Of a stretch of DNA of 64,000 bases, positions 47,522-56,496 are shown in pieces; the stretch's first letter is position 1, and each line of letters starts with the position of its first letter. The stretch comes from Hymenobacter algoricola (GTDB lineage: Bacteria > Bacteroidota > Bacteroidia > Cytophagales > Hymenobacteraceae). The translations under genes were made by a program, and so were the position numbers. The stretch spans positions 1-64,000 of the forward strand of contig NZ_BAABDH010000041.1 in NCBI RefSeq assembly GCF_039539525.1, given 5' to 3'. The notes below the pieces were generated by a model. That model was not told where the DNA came from. It searched no databases and saw only the letters and a list, made by a program, of their open reading frames with translations.

Positions 47522-48809
47522 GCTCGTGGTCGTCGTCGCGGATTGAGGTGAACAGAAAGCCGCCGATGGTTTTGGGGTAGAAAAACGTGGATTTAGGCGG
47601 CATCACCGCCCCCGAGTGGCACACGCGCTCCACCTCGTCCATGGTCACCTCATTCACGATGAGGGCGGCGCGGGCCTCGCCGCGGTCCACGCGGCTCAGG
47701 CACTCGGAAAAGTTGCGCACGTAAGCCACGCCCGGCCAGGAGCGCTGGGCGTCGGGGCCCACGATGCCGAGGGCCTTTTCCAGGATAAAAAAGTGCAGCA
47801 CCGACAAATCCAGGGCCTTCACCTCGGGCGTCGTGTCCCAGTTCAGCTGGGCGTGCACCTCGGGCCGCAGCCGCAGCTTGTAGGCCTGCCCGCCCAGGTA
47901 AAGCCCAAACGCCCAGGGCTTGCCGGCAATCAGCTCGGGCAGGTCGTACGCGTCGTCCTTGGGCAGCACGGTAAAGTACGGCTCCAGGCGCCGCCGGAAC
48001 TCCTCATCCGCCAGGTTATCGGGCAGCTCGAGCAGCAGGCGGTGGGTGGGCAGAATGCGCAGATCGTCGGCGGCCGAGTTGGTCAGATACATCAGGTGAA
48101 AGTTCCACGGCTCCTGGCCCGTGGCCTGGGGGTCGGCGGCCAGCCGGGCTTGCCGGTAGGCCAGAGAGCCTTCGTAGCGGTGGTGGCCGTCGGCCAGAAT
48201 CACCTCCCGCGTCGCCAGGATTGCCTGGAAGCGCCGGATGATGGCCGCGTCCTGAATCAAGGCCAGCACGTCGCGGGCGCCCTGGTAGTCTTCCTCGGTC
48301 TGGTAGAGCGGGTCGGCAATGGCCTCATCGAGGTAGCGCTCCAGCTCAAAGTCGTCGTCGCGGTAGAGGCCGTGGGTGGCACTGGTCTGAAACTGGGTGC
48401 GGGCCAGCAGCTCGGCCCGGTCGCTGACGGCGGCGGGCAGGGTGTTTTCGTGGCGCAGCACCACGTTCTGGGCCCAGTCGTAGGCCCGGATGTGGCACAT
48501 GAAGCCCTTGCGGCAGTACTCGCGCTGGGAGCCCGGCAGCCGGAAATACTGGTAGTAGGCGTAAATGCCGGGCAGCTCGTCCTGGCGCAGCACGTCCGTG
48601 GTCTGCCATTCGGTGAGCCGGACCAGGGCCGCGCCGGCGGCATCCTCGCCGCGGGGCACCGACAGGTGGATGCTGTTCAGCGGGTTGCGGTAGAGCGCCT
48701 CGCGCTGCTTCTCCGACACCACGTCGAACAGCGGCGACACGTAGTCATCAATATGTTCACTCAGCGCGGCGTTGTAGCGCCAGCCCCGCACGGGTTGAAT
48801 TTCAGCCAT
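47487..48809 (-). CDS. DUF1015 protein (HipA-like/SerK-like kinase family)
   Basis: 440 residues. The DUF1015 pattern is clear: MAEIQPVRGWRYN, YVSPLFDVVSEKQREALYRNPLNSIHLSVPRGE, YAYYQYFRLPGSQREYCRKGFM, ILADGHHRYEGSLAYR (the DGHHR signature) and NWDTTPEVKALDLSVLHFFILEKALGI. Family members include the archaeal serine kinase SerK, so free serine phosphorylation is possible, but the bacterial members are mostly untested. Start MAEIQPVRG by family alignment. Confidence 0.93.
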   Translation of the reverse strand: MAEIQPVRGWRYNAALSEHIDDYVSPLFDVVSEKQREALYRNPLNSIHLSVPRGEDAAGAALVRLTEWQTTDVLRQDELPGIYAYYQYFRLPGSQREYCRKGFMCHIRAYDWAQNVVLRHENTLPAAVSDRAELLARTQFQTSATHGLYRDDDFELERYLDEAIADPLYQTEEDYQGARDVLALIQDAAIIRRFQAILATREVILADGHHRYEGSLAYRQARLAADPQATGQEPWNFHLMYLTNSAADDLRILPTHRLLLELPDNLADEEFRRRLEPYFTVLPKDDAYDLPELIAGKPWAFGLYLGGQAYKLRLRPEVHAQLNWDTTPEVKALDLSVLHFFILEKALGIVGPDAQRSWPGVAYVRNFSECLSRVDRGEARAALIVNEVTMDEVERVCHSGAVMPPKSTFFYPKTIGGFLFTSIRDDDHEHAFHSPFNSGV

Positions 48810-48840
48810 GTAGTCAATCGAGAAGGAGAAGCGAAGAACC

Positions 48841-48913
48841 AAAAATGAGGTGGGCGCAAGGCCGGCCGGCGCCACGCTTCCGGCCGCCGGACCGTTTTCG
48901 CGGCCTCATTTTT
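48841..48913 (-). terminator. Terminator of pdxH
   Basis: AAAAATGAGG (48841-48850) pairs with CCTCATTTTT (48904-48913); the 53-bp centre contains further GC-rich self-complementary DNA. Confidence 0.6.
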
Positions 48914-48927
48914 ACTTCGTAATCGAA

Positions 48928-49578
48928 TCAGGGCGCCAGCCGGCTCCGCTGCCAGTCTGCGCCGGCCAGCTCGTACACGATCCGGTCGTGCAGGCGGCTG
49001 GGGCGGCCCTGCCAGAACTCCACCCGGTGGGGCCGCAGGATGTAGCCGCCCCAGTTTTCCGGGCGCGGCAGGGGCTGCTGCCCGGCAAAGCGGGCTTCCA
49101 CGTCCCGCTCCAGCTGCTCGAGCTGCTGCCGGCTTTCGATGGGCTGGCTCTGGGGCGAGGCCCAGGCGCCCACCTGGCTGCCGTGCGGCCGGCTCTGGAA
49201 GTATTCCGTCGACAGGTCCGCCGGCGCTTTTTCCACCCGCCCTTCCACGCGCACCTGCCGCTCGAGGCCGGGCCAGAAGAAGGTGAGGGCCGCCAGCGGC
49301 CGGGCGGCCAGGTTCTTGCCCTTGCGGCTGTCGTAGTTGGTATAAAACAGAAATCCGGCGTCGTCGGGCAACCCCTTCAGCAGCACTATCCGAGCTGAAG
49401 GCTGGCCGGCTTCATCTACCGTGGCCAGGGTCATGGCCGTGGGCTCATCGAGGTGGGCGGCCAGGGCCTCATCGAGCCAGGCCCGGAACTGGGGCACGGC
49501 GGCGGGCAGCACATCGGCCTCCGAGAGGGTGCGCTGGGCGTAGGTCAGGCGCAGGTCGGCCAGTTGTTGGTCAAGCAT
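48928..49578 (-). CDS. pdxH: Pyridoxamine 5'-phosphate oxidase
   Basis: FMN enzyme that makes pyridoxal 5'-phosphate from pyridoxine/pyridoxamine phosphate. 216 residues. Motifs: AMTLATVDEAGQPSARIVLLKGLPDDAGFLFYTNYDSRKGKNL (FMN binding, R-K-x-x-x-L), AALTFFWPGLERQVRVEGRVEK, SRPHGSQVGAWASPQS and the C-terminal WGGYILRPHRVEFWQGRPSRLHDRIVYE. All expected residues for FMN and PLP binding appear intact. No other B6 genes are nearby. Confidence 0.97.
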   Translation of the reverse strand: MLDQQLADLRLTYAQRTLSEADVLPAAVPQFRAWLDEALAAHLDEPTAMTLATVDEAGQPSARIVLLKGLPDDAGFLFYTNYDSRKGKNLAARPLAALTFFWPGLERQVRVEGRVEKAPADLSTEYFQSRPHGSQVGAWASPQSQPIESRQQLEQLERDVEARFAGQQPLPRPENWGGYILRPHRVEFWQGRPSRLHDRIVYELAGADWQRSRLAP

Positions 49579-49817
49579 TCTTTTTTACGGGCGAAGGAGG
49601 CGGGATTTAAACTCGGGCAGCGGCATTTCGGGCCGCAAGGTAACAGAATGAGTTCAGGTCCGGGAACCCATCCTCTGCTGGCGAACGTAAGTGGCAAGGA
49701 CAGCCCGGCCCGCGGATAACCGAATCCCGGGCCCGACTGTTCAGCCCGGGGCCCAGCTCCTGCGTCCCCGGCGCCGCGCCGACCTGGTCCTTCTTTCTCC
49801 CTCTAGCCTTCCCACCT

Positions 49818-50384
49818 ATGCCCCGGCTCCGCGACGGTAGTTTGCTGATTTCCCAGCCCTTTCTGGGCGACCCCAACTTCGAGCGGACGGTGGTGCTGAT
49901 GTGCCGCCATTCCGACGAGGAAGGCTCCTTTGGCCTGGTGCTCAACCGCGACTCCACCCTGCACCTGGGCGACGTGCTGGAGCTGCCCGGCGGCGACGCG
50001 TCGCCCGCTGCCCGCCTGCCCCTGGGCCTGGGCGGCCCCGTGCAGCCCGACACGCTCCACTACCTGCACCACCGCGCCGATCTGCCCAAGGCCGTGCACC
50101 TGGGCCAGGACGTGTACTGGGGTGGCGACTTTGGCGTGCTGCTCGGGCTGCTGCTCAGCGGCGAGCTGGGCCCCGATGATGTGCGGCTCTACGTGGGCTA
50201 TTCGGGCTGGACGACGGGGCAGCTGGCGGAGGAAGTCAAGGAAAATGTTTGGATTGTGCATCCTAATGCTGCCGGGAAAGTATTTACTTTGGATAATGAT
50301 GCCTTCTGGCGCGCAATTCTGCGCGAAAAAGGTGGCCGCTTCCGCGTCCTGTCCAACTATCCCACGGACCCCCGCCTCAACTAA
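49818..50384 (+). CDS. YqgE/AlgH-family protein
   Basis: 188 residues. N-terminal GSLLISQPFLGDPNFERTVVLMCRHSDEEGSFGLVLNR is the diagnostic start of DUF179/YqgE. GGPVQPDTLHYLHH and VRLYVGYSGWTTGQLAEEVKENVWIV complete the conserved core. Function is unknown despite wide occurrence; the best-known member, AlgH, is linked to regulation in Pseudomonas. The 239 bp upstream (49579-49817) holds no other feature I can support. Confidence 0.95.
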   Translation: MPRLRDGSLLISQPFLGDPNFERTVVLMCRHSDEEGSFGLVLNRDSTLHLGDVLELPGGDASPAARLPLGLGGPVQPDTLHYLHHRADLPKAVHLGQDVYWGGDFGVLLGLLLSGELGPDDVRLYVGYSGWTTGQLAEEVKENVWIVHPNAAGKVFTLDNDAFWRAILREKGGRFRVLSNYPTDPRLN

Positions 50385-50443
50385 TCTTTTTTTCGCCTTC
50401 GCGCCTCCACTGCTGGCTTTGCGCCGGCCCTCTCTCCTGATCT

Positions 50444-52879
50444 ATGCTTCCCGAAAACGATAACGCCGCCCCGAACCAGTCCAACGAGCCCGAAGAGTCG
50501 CCGATGAGCATCTTCGAACGCCGTCTGGCCGAAATCCAGGCCCGGCAGGGCGAGGCACCGGTGCCGCCCACGCCGGCGGCGGCCCCGCCGGTGGAGCCGG
50601 ACGCGGCCCTTGCTGCCACTGCTGCCGACGAAATAACCGAGCGCCCCGCCCAGGGTGCTGCCGTAGCCGCCGGTGAGCCCGCCGGTGCCGGTACGGCCGA
50701 AGCTTCCGCTGATGCCACGCCCGCGACCGAGCCGGTGGCGCCGCCAGCTACCCCGCCCACCGTATCGGAGCCGCTGGCCCGCGCCGAAAGCCACTACGGC
50801 AGCCAGAACCCGGGCGTAGCCAGCGCCCACGCGGCGGAAGCGGCCGCCCCGGCCAGTCATGCCGCTCCAACGGCGGAGGCTTTGGCGGCTACGCCGGCCG
50901 AAGCGGAATCCAGCGCCGAGCTGGCCGCGCCGCCGGTAAGCCCGGCCGCTGCGGAGGCGGAGCCCTCGCACCCGGCCGGCGTGGAGCCGGCCCCCGTTTT
51001 TGCGCTGGCTTCGGCCGAAGACATTGAAACGGCCCCGGTAGGCGTTGCTACGCTGCCGACGTCGGCTACGGCTTCGGCCACCGAAGCCGCCGCGGAGGCC
51101 GAGGCGCTTTCTCCTTCGGAGGAAGAAGAGGAATACGTATCCGAAACGCCGGCACCTGACTTCGCCCAGCTCGATCTGCCCAGCCAGGCCACCCACCTGC
51201 TCACGCTGCTACGCCGCGCCGACGCGCGCCAGAACCGCAAGCAGATTTTCGACCTGCACCGCCAGTACGACACGGCCATCGGCACCGACCGCACCGCGGC
51301 CCGGCAGCGCTTTGCCGAGCAGGGCGGCGAGGGCGACGACTTCGCCTACGCCGGCCCCGCCGGCCACGCCGAGCTGACCAAAGCCTTGCAGGAGTTCCGC
51401 GAAAGCCGCACCCGCGACGCCAAAGCCGAGGACGAGCAGCGGGCCAAAAACCTGACCCACAAGCACGAGCTGCTGGCCCAGCTGCGCCAGCTCATTGAGT
51501 CGGCCGAAACCAAGGACAGCTCGGTGCGCATCAAAGCCCTGCAGACCGACTGGAAAGCCACCGGCCCCGTGCCCCAGAAAGATGCCCAGGAACTGTGGAA
51601 CAGCTACCACGCCCTGCTGGATATGTACTACAACAACCGCGGCCTGTTCTTCGAGATGAAGGAGCTAGACCGGCGCCGCAACCTCGAAGCCAAGGAAGCC
51701 CTGGTGGTGCGGGCTGAGGCGCTGGTGCAGCAGCCCAGCATCAATAAGGCCCTGCAGGAGCTGCGGCAGCTGCACGAGGACTGGAAGCACATCGGCCCCG
51801 TGCCCAACGAGCAGCGCGACCCGATCTGGAACCGTTTTCTGGCGGCTTCGGAGCAGATCCACGACCGCAAAAAGGAGTTTCTGAGCGCCCGCACCGCCCA
51901 GGAAACGGCTAATCTAACCCGTAAGACGGCCATCCTGGACCAGATCAAGCCCTACGCCGAGTTTCAGACGGAGCGCGTGAACGAGTGGCGCGCCAAGACC
52001 GACGAGCTGCAGAAACTGAAAGAGGAGTGGGACGCCGCCGGCCTGGTGCCCCGCGACAAAGCCGAGCAGCTCAACAAGCAGTTCTGGGGCGCTTACAAAG
52101 GCTTCTTTCAGCGCAAAAACCAGTTCTTCAAATCCCTGGACGAGGAGAAAAACGCCAACCTCAAGCGCAAGCTCGACCTGTGTGAGCAGGCCGACGCCGC
52201 GCTGGTAAACCCAAACTGGGAGGAGGGCCGCGAAATCGTCATTCGTCTGCAGAAGGAGTGGAAGCTGATTGGCCGCGTGCCGGAAAAGCAGTCGGACAAA
52301 GTCTGGAACCGCTTCCGCACGGCCTGCGACGCTTTCTTCGAGCGCAAAAACGAGGAAACCAAGCAGCGGGTGCAGCAGGCCCAGCAGGTGTCGCAGGAGC
52401 AGGCCACCCACCTCGACCGGGTAGCCGAGGCCGTAACGGCCCTCACCGCCGATGCGCCCGGTACGCTGGAAGGCTTTAAGCAGCACGTGGCCGAGTGGCG
52501 GGCCTTTGACGGGGCGGCCGGTGGTGGCCGTGGGAACTCGGAGCGGGGCGAAGAGAAGTTTCAGTCCCTGATGAGCAAGTACCTGGATGCCGTGCCCGCC
52601 CTTACGTACGCCGAGCGGACGGACCTGCTGTTTCAGCTTCAGGTCGAGCGGCTCAAATCCGGCGCCGACTCGCAGCAGGCGCTCTATAAGAAGGAGCAGA
52701 CGCTGCGGCGCGAAATCAACGAGCTGGAGAATGACATTGCCACGCTGCAAACCAACCTGGAGTTTTTTGCCCGCTCCAAGAATGCCGCCCAGCTGCGCGA
52801 AGAATACCAGGGCCGTATTGACGAAGCCAAAACCCGGATCGATGGCCTGAAGCGGCAGCTGAAAATAGTACGGAGCTAA
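50444..52879 (+). CDS. DUF349 repeat protein, 811 aa
   Basis: An Ala/Pro/Glu-rich disordered N-terminal third (1-230) precedes at least four DUF349 repeats. Each carries a motif like LQTDWKATGPVPQKDAQELWNSYHALLD, LHEDWKHIGPVPNEQRDPIWNRF, LKEEWDAAGLVPRDKAEQLNKQFWGAY, LQKEWKLIGRVPEKQSDKVWNRFRTACDAFFERK. A C-terminal coiled coil (about 745-810) ends the protein. DUF349 proteins are cytoplasmic and common in Bacteroidota; their function is unsettled. Start at MLPENDNAA. An intrinsic terminator follows. Confidence 0.93.
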   Translation: MLPENDNAAPNQSNEPEESPMSIFERRLAEIQARQGEAPVPPTPAAAPPVEPDAALAATAADEITERPAQGAAVAAGEPAGAGTAEASADATPATEPVAPPATPPTVSEPLARAESHYGSQNPGVASAHAAEAAAPASHAAPTAEALAATPAEAESSAELAAPPVSPAAAEAEPSHPAGVEPAPVFALASAEDIETAPVGVATLPTSATASATEAAAEAEALSPSEEEEEYVSETPAPDFAQLDLPSQATHLLTLLRRADARQNRKQIFDLHRQYDTAIGTDRTAARQRFAEQGGEGDDFAYAGPAGHAELTKALQEFRESRTRDAKAEDEQRAKNLTHKHELLAQLRQLIESAETKDSSVRIKALQTDWKATGPVPQKDAQELWNSYHALLDMYYNNRGLFFEMKELDRRRNLEAKEALVVRAEALVQQPSINKALQELRQLHEDWKHIGPVPNEQRDPIWNRFLAASEQIHDRKKEFLSARTAQETANLTRKTAILDQIKPYAEFQTERVNEWRAKTDELQKLKEEWDAAGLVPRDKAEQLNKQFWGAYKGFFQRKNQFFKSLDEEKNANLKRKLDLCEQADAALVNPNWEEGREIVIRLQKEWKLIGRVPEKQSDKVWNRFRTACDAFFERKNEETKQRVQQAQQVSQEQATHLDRVAEAVTALTADAPGTLEGFKQHVAEWRAFDGAAGGGRGNSERGEEKFQSLMSKYLDAVPALTYAERTDLLFQLQVERLKSGADSQQALYKKEQTLRREINELENDIATLQTNLEFFARSKNAAQLREEYQGRIDEAKTRIDGLKRQLKIVRS

Positions 52880-52899
52880 CGTTCAGTTGCCCGCAGAAT

Positions 52900-52936
52900 A
52901 AAAAAAGCGCCCGATGAAAGTCGGGCGCTTTTTTTA
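52900..52936 (+). terminator. Intrinsic terminator after the DUF349 gene
   Basis: AAAAAAAGCGCCCGA, 6-base loop, TCGGGCGCTTTTTTT: a perfect hairpin with a T-tract. Confidence 0.95.
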
Positions 52937-53089
52937 TTGGCCGAAAGCTCGGGGGCTCCGGCGAAACTGCTTGTAAATCAAATCGGAGGGCGGCCGTAAC
53001 TGCGGGAGCACAAGCAGCGGATTCGTGCGGAGCCGGGCGAAAAACGAGCAGGGCGGGCCGGCCCGCGCAGAAAAACAAGGCTCCGGAGG

Positions 53090-53119
53090 TTGCACATTCC
53101 GGCAGGATGCGTAGTTTTG
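53090..53119 (+). promoter_or_regulatory. Promoter of tRNA-Thr
   Basis: TTG at 53090-53092, 19 bp, TAGTTTTG at 53112-53119, a full minus-7 match. Same spacing as the thyA and sdaAB promoters. Start of transcription about 53125, 7 bp before the tRNA. Confidence 0.85.
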
Positions 53120-53131
53120 CACCACCAATTC

Positions 53132-53204
<73 letters not shown>

Positions 53205-53340
53205 CAAAACCCCCGCAATAGCTGCTCTCTTAGGGCAGCTATTGCTGTTTTACCGCTTTCCGGGCGGTTTGCGCCGGATGCCCGTCCCCAGCATCCGGCT
53301 TTATACCAGCCTAAAACCATGCCCAAAAACCTGCCCGCCT

Positions 53341-54657
53341 ATGTCTGACCGGCCCCGCCTCCCGTTGCACAAGTTTACGCTGCACGTTTATCTGCGGCGC
53401 CCCGATAAAGCCGGCACCTACGCTACGCGGATGGTGGCCTATTTCCACGGCACTGATTTTTCGGTCTCGCCGGGCGTGCGTATCCTGCCGGGCCGGGAGG
53501 AGCGGGGCCGTAAGCCCGAAAAGCTCTGGGACCCCGACACGATGCGCGTGACAGCGGCCCACCCCGACGCCGACGTGGTCAACGAGCGGCTCGCCCACTG
53601 GGAAGGGCGCCTGCGCGACGCCTTCCGCAAGCTCTCCGGCCCGGGGGCCCTGGAGCAGGTGACGCGGCCAGCGATGGAGGCCGAGCTGTTCCCCACCGGG
53701 CAGGCTAAGAAGCAGCGCGCCATCGACCCACGGACGCTCAGCTTTGTGGCGCACTACCAGCAGTGGGTGGCCGAAAACCAGGGCATCCTAAAGCCGGTGT
53801 ATCTGAACAAGTACAAGTCCGTGGCCAAGCTGCTCCAGCAGTTTCGGCCCACGGCGACGGCCGGCGACCTGGATGAGAAGTTTGTGAAGGACTACCTGCG
53901 GGAGCTGCTGAAGAAGGGCAGCTCGGACGCGACCATTTCCCGCGAGTTCAAGTTCCTGCGCATCGTGGGTACGCGCATCGGCCTGGCCCCCGGCGTGAAG
54001 TGGCTCAGCTATGAGGAGAACAGCGCGCCCCAGCTCGACCTGCATCAGGAGGAGCTATGCCAGCTGATCCGGGCCCGCATGCCCACGGCCGCGCTAACAG
54101 AGGAGCGGGACCGGTGGCTGCTGGAGTGCTTCTCGGGCCGCCGCGATGCCGACATGGCCCACCTCTCGGCCCAGCAGCTGGAAACCATAGATACGGCCGT
54201 GGGGCCCATCACGTTCCTGCGCCATGCCCAGCAGAAAACGACCCAGGTGACGCTGGTGCCGCTGCCGCCCATGGCCCTGGCCATCGGGGAACGTTACGGC
54301 TGGCAGCTGCCGGTGCGCAGTAATCAGTACCGCAACAGCCTGATCAAGCAGGTCGCCAAAGAAGCGGGCCTGACCCGGGTGTTTAACCTGATGCGCATCA
54401 GCGGCGGGGCCGTCACCAACCATTACCGGCCGGTGCACGAGATTATTTCCACCCACACCGCCCGCCATACGTGTGCGTCGCTGCTGCTCGAAGGCTCCGA
54501 CGGCGATAAGTCGCTGGCCAATTTCGTGCTAGGCCATACCAACAAGGACATCACCGACCGCTACGCCAAGGACAAGGTGAAGCGGGTAGCGCCGAAGGTG
54601 CTGGCGGCCTGGCAGCAGGTACTGGGAGGCTTGTATAACGCGGTCCCGACGTGGTAG
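53341..54657 (+). CDS. Tyrosine-type site-specific recombinase (integrase)
   Basis: 438 residues from MSDRPRLPLHKF. N-terminal arm-type and SAM-like core-binding domains span about 10-215 (LSFVAHYQQWVAENQGILKPVYLNKY). The catalytic domain follows with Arg268 (SGRRDAD), a Lys in QQKTTQV near 299, His372-x-x-Arg375 (HTARH), His399 (LGHTNKD) and the nucleophile Tyr408 (TDRYAK). The arrangement is that of Bacteroidota prophage and conjugative-element integrases. It starts 137 bp downstream of tRNA-Thr. A reading 33 codons longer has no family support. Confidence 0.95.
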   Translation: MSDRPRLPLHKFTLHVYLRRPDKAGTYATRMVAYFHGTDFSVSPGVRILPGREERGRKPEKLWDPDTMRVTAAHPDADVVNERLAHWEGRLRDAFRKLSGPGALEQVTRPAMEAELFPTGQAKKQRAIDPRTLSFVAHYQQWVAENQGILKPVYLNKYKSVAKLLQQFRPTATAGDLDEKFVKDYLRELLKKGSSDATISREFKFLRIVGTRIGLAPGVKWLSYEENSAPQLDLHQEELCQLIRARMPTAALTEERDRWLLECFSGRRDADMAHLSAQQLETIDTAVGPITFLRHAQQKTTQVTLVPLPPMALAIGERYGWQLPVRSNQYRNSLIKQVAKEAGLTRVFNLMRISGGAVTNHYRPVHEIISTHTARHTCASLLLEGSDGDKSLANFVLGHTNKDITDRYAKDKVKRVAPKVLAAWQQVLGGLYNAVPTW

Positions 54658-54796
54658 TAGTGCTTCCTAATCCCCAAGGGGTGGTCGATCAGGTAACGCT
54701 CACGTACGCGGCGGGTTTGTCCAGATCCATGGGCACGCTAATGAGCGGATAGTTGGCTGGGTACTTGCATTCTTCAAACAAAACACCGACCGTTGC

Positions 54797-54812
54797 GTTA
54801 CACATCTGTAAC
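54797..54812. promoter_or_regulatory. 16-bp dyad GTTACACATCTGTAAC
   Basis: Arms GTTACA and TGTAAC around CATC, lying 60 bp before a small plus-strand ORF and overlapping the start region of a possible 38-codon minus-strand ORF (54689-54802). It looks like a repressor-binding site of the element. Confidence 0.4.
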
Positions 54813-54872
54813 AAGCTGTTATATTCGTGCCCCGGTAGCGAAAACCACATCTTCCACCTAATCAACGCTCTT

Positions 54873-54995
54873 ATGGAAAGCCTCGCCATTGCTATGAGCG
54901 CAATAGCTCTCGTAGCTTCAGTAGTAACACTCTCAGTGTCGGCACTTCGCTCTGCGGCCAAGCCGCCGCATCATCACAGAGTCGAAACTAAGTAG
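54873..54995 (+). CDS. Small membrane peptide, 40 aa (possible leader peptide)
   Basis: MESLAIAMSAIALVASVVTL followed by SVSALRSAAKPPHHHRVETK: one hydrophobic helix and a basic, His-rich tail. An intrinsic terminator lies 43 bp after the stop, and 13 bp beyond it starts a long AT-rich membrane-protein gene. The small ORF may be an independent element gene or a leader peptide for attenuation. Nothing in the sequence identifies a ligand. An antisense 90-codon frame covers it but I consider it less likely. Confidence 0.45.
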   Translation: MESLAIAMSAIALVASVVTLSVSALRSAAKPPHHHRVETK

Positions 54996-55038
54996 TGATT
55001 AAATAATATTCATGCCCAAAAATTGGGTATCTACCACT

Positions 55039-55066
55039 AAAACCCGGCAATTGTCGGGTTTTTTTG
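55039..55066 (+). terminator. Intrinsic terminator or attenuator before the AT-rich gene
   Basis: AAAACCCG, 8-base loop, CGGGTTTT with seven Ts in all. It ends 13 bp before the next start codon, leaving no room for a separate promoter behind it. Confidence 0.8.
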
Positions 55067-55078
55067 CTATTAAATTCT

Positions 55079-55909
55079 ATGCTCAAGTCGACAGCTACTG
55101 TTCTTGGTTTTCTTTTTATTTTATCTATTGCATACTATTTGCCTTTTTGGAGCCACTTCGATATAAATGTATTCCAATACATGGCACTCGAAGATATTAC
55201 TAAGGGTATAGCATATCCGTTACGCTTTGCTGGTGTATGGATAATACTGTTAACTATTATTTTAGTTTCCTTGGTTTATCTTGCAATAATTTCCGGCGAT
55301 AAACTTTTTAAAACAGAAAAATCAACAAAGACTTTTTATAAAAGATTTGGGTTTATAGTAGCTATAGCTGCGGCATCATTTATACTCGCGCCCGAGCGTT
55401 CATTTACAGGTTTTAGCCTTTCTCTTGCATTTTCCATTTTGATAATAGGGATATACTTCTTGGCAAAGGATTCAGAAGAAGACTCCGAACAAGAAAGTGT
55501 GTCGCTTTTGTCTGAATTGATAGAACCTTATTTAATATATTGTGCTATTTTTTTAACTGTAAATGCAGCCGTGTCAGGTGTATCAGAAGCACAAGGGATA
55601 GTAAAAGAGTTGAGATATAACTACATACTTACAGATGATATAAAAGATAAAATTAATACAAATGCGGTTTATCTCATATTTCTAGGGGCAATTAGTGACA
55701 AGTATATATTTATTGATAAAAGTGGTTTTGAGCGGTTTATTGTCGATGAGTCTGAAATTCCAAGTTTGAAAATACATCATTTCGATCGAGATGATCAAGC
55801 ATCTGTGCAGCATCTGCAAAACATGTTGGAATTAGCGCAAAATCACAATAAGAGACCAACAGGTTCAGGAAGAAACTCGCCCATCCGGGCGAGTTCTTTA
55901 CAACCCTAA
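55079..55909 (+). CDS. AT-rich polytopic membrane protein with soluble C-terminal domain, 276 aa
   Basis: Five predicted helices at about 5-22, 52-73, 86-103, 112-128 and 150-168, then a soluble domain of about 100 residues (GIVKELRYNYILTDDIKDKINTNAVYLIFLGAISDKYIFIDKSGFERFIVDESEIPSLKI) ending in an Asn/Gln-rich tail. The coding DNA is strongly AT-rich, very unlike the GC-rich window. The last 13 codons (GSGRNSPIRASSLQP region) pass through a terminator hairpin, so the original C terminus may have been lost or extended. Position beside an integrase suggests a cargo gene, possibly phage exclusion or defence, but no known family is recognised. Confidence 0.8.
   Translation: MLKSTATVLGFLFILSIAYYLPFWSHFDINVFQYMALEDITKGIAYPLRFAGVWIILLTIILVSLVYLAIISGDKLFKTEKSTKTFYKRFGFIVAIAAASFILAPERSFTGFSLSLAFSILIIGIYFLAKDSEEDSEQESVSLLSELIEPYLIYCAIFLTVNAAVSGVSEAQGIVKELRYNYILTDDIKDKINTNAVYLIFLGAISDKYIFIDKSGFERFIVDESEIPSLKIHHFDRDDQASVQHLQNMLELAQNHNKRPTGSGRNSPIRASSLQP
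55872..55899 (+). terminator. Intrinsic terminator overlapping the end of the AT-rich gene
   Basis: AACTCGCCC, loop ATCC, GGGCGAGTT, then CTTT. It lies inside the last codons of the gene; the stop is 10 bp further. Confidence 0.75.
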
Positions 55910-56152
55910 ATCATCCAGCTTCACATACGCCGTATAATCCATCAGGCACTCCCGGCTGGTAAACGTGCGGGTGCGGTGCACGCAGTTGGCCTGCGGGTCG
56001 TAGTACACCTCCACGAAGAAGGTGCCCAGGTGGTAGAGGTTAATGCAGTCCTCTTCCTCGAAGCGCTGGGCCAGGAAGTCTCCCTGCTGCCAGATGATGG
56101 GCAGTTGCTCCTCGAGGCTCAGGGCGCGGAAGGCGTAGTGGCTGATGGGCAT
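55898..56152 (-). CDS. Hypothetical protein, 84 aa
   Basis: Small soluble protein: MPISHYAFRALSLEEQLPIIWQQGDFLAQRFEEEDCINLYHLGTFFVEVYYDPQANCVHRTRTFTS, typical in layout of a short beta-sheet domain with an N-terminal helix. I recall similar short proteins in Hymenobacter genomes, unnamed. Its 3' end overlaps the convergent AT-rich gene by 12 bp. Confidence 0.8.
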   Translation of the reverse strand: MPISHYAFRALSLEEQLPIIWQQGDFLAQRFEEEDCINLYHLGTFFVEVYYDPQANCVHRTRTFTSRECLMDYTAYVKLDDLGL

Positions 56153-56197
56153 GAGCCGAAGGTAGAAAAAGCCCGGCCGGATGGTCGGGCTTTTAGC

Positions 56198-56446
56198 CTA
56201 CTTGCCTCGCTCGCCGTTCTGCTTGTAAAAAGCAGCATGGAGGCTGTCCCGGCCGGCTGTGTCGTCAGGGCAAACATCCCCGAATGACTCTGTGCTGCCG
56301 TCTGCGTGCTCCACTGTAAAAACAACTGGGCACCCTAAGCATTTAGATTCCCAGCGAAGGAAGCTGCCATTACCTGATGGGATTTCAGTTCTGCCGATGA
56401 TGCCGGGGGCCATCATGCTGCGGGGATCTGCTTGTATTTTCGTCAT
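56198..56446 (-). CDS. Hypothetical protein, 82 aa, with Cys-x-x-Cys
   Basis: Short soluble protein with KCLGCPVVFTVEHADGSTESFGDVCPDD: a Cys-x-x-Cys pair and a third Cys that could bind a metal. Sits 45 bp upstream of the 84-residue gene, same strand. The family is not recognised. Confidence 0.7.
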   Translation of the reverse strand: MTKIQADPRSMMAPGIIGRTEIPSGNGSFLRWESKCLGCPVVFTVEHADGSTESFGDVCPDDTAGRDSLHAAFYKQNGERGK

Positions 56447-56496
56447 ATTACAAGGAACAGCTTTTCAATGACAACCTTGGTTGTTTTGAAAAACAG

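Noticed and set aside
54689..54961. 90-codon minus-strand frame after the integrase
   Set aside because: Its N-terminal half is antisense to the small membrane peptide. The last 38 codons could be a real small gene, but evidence is too thin to list it.
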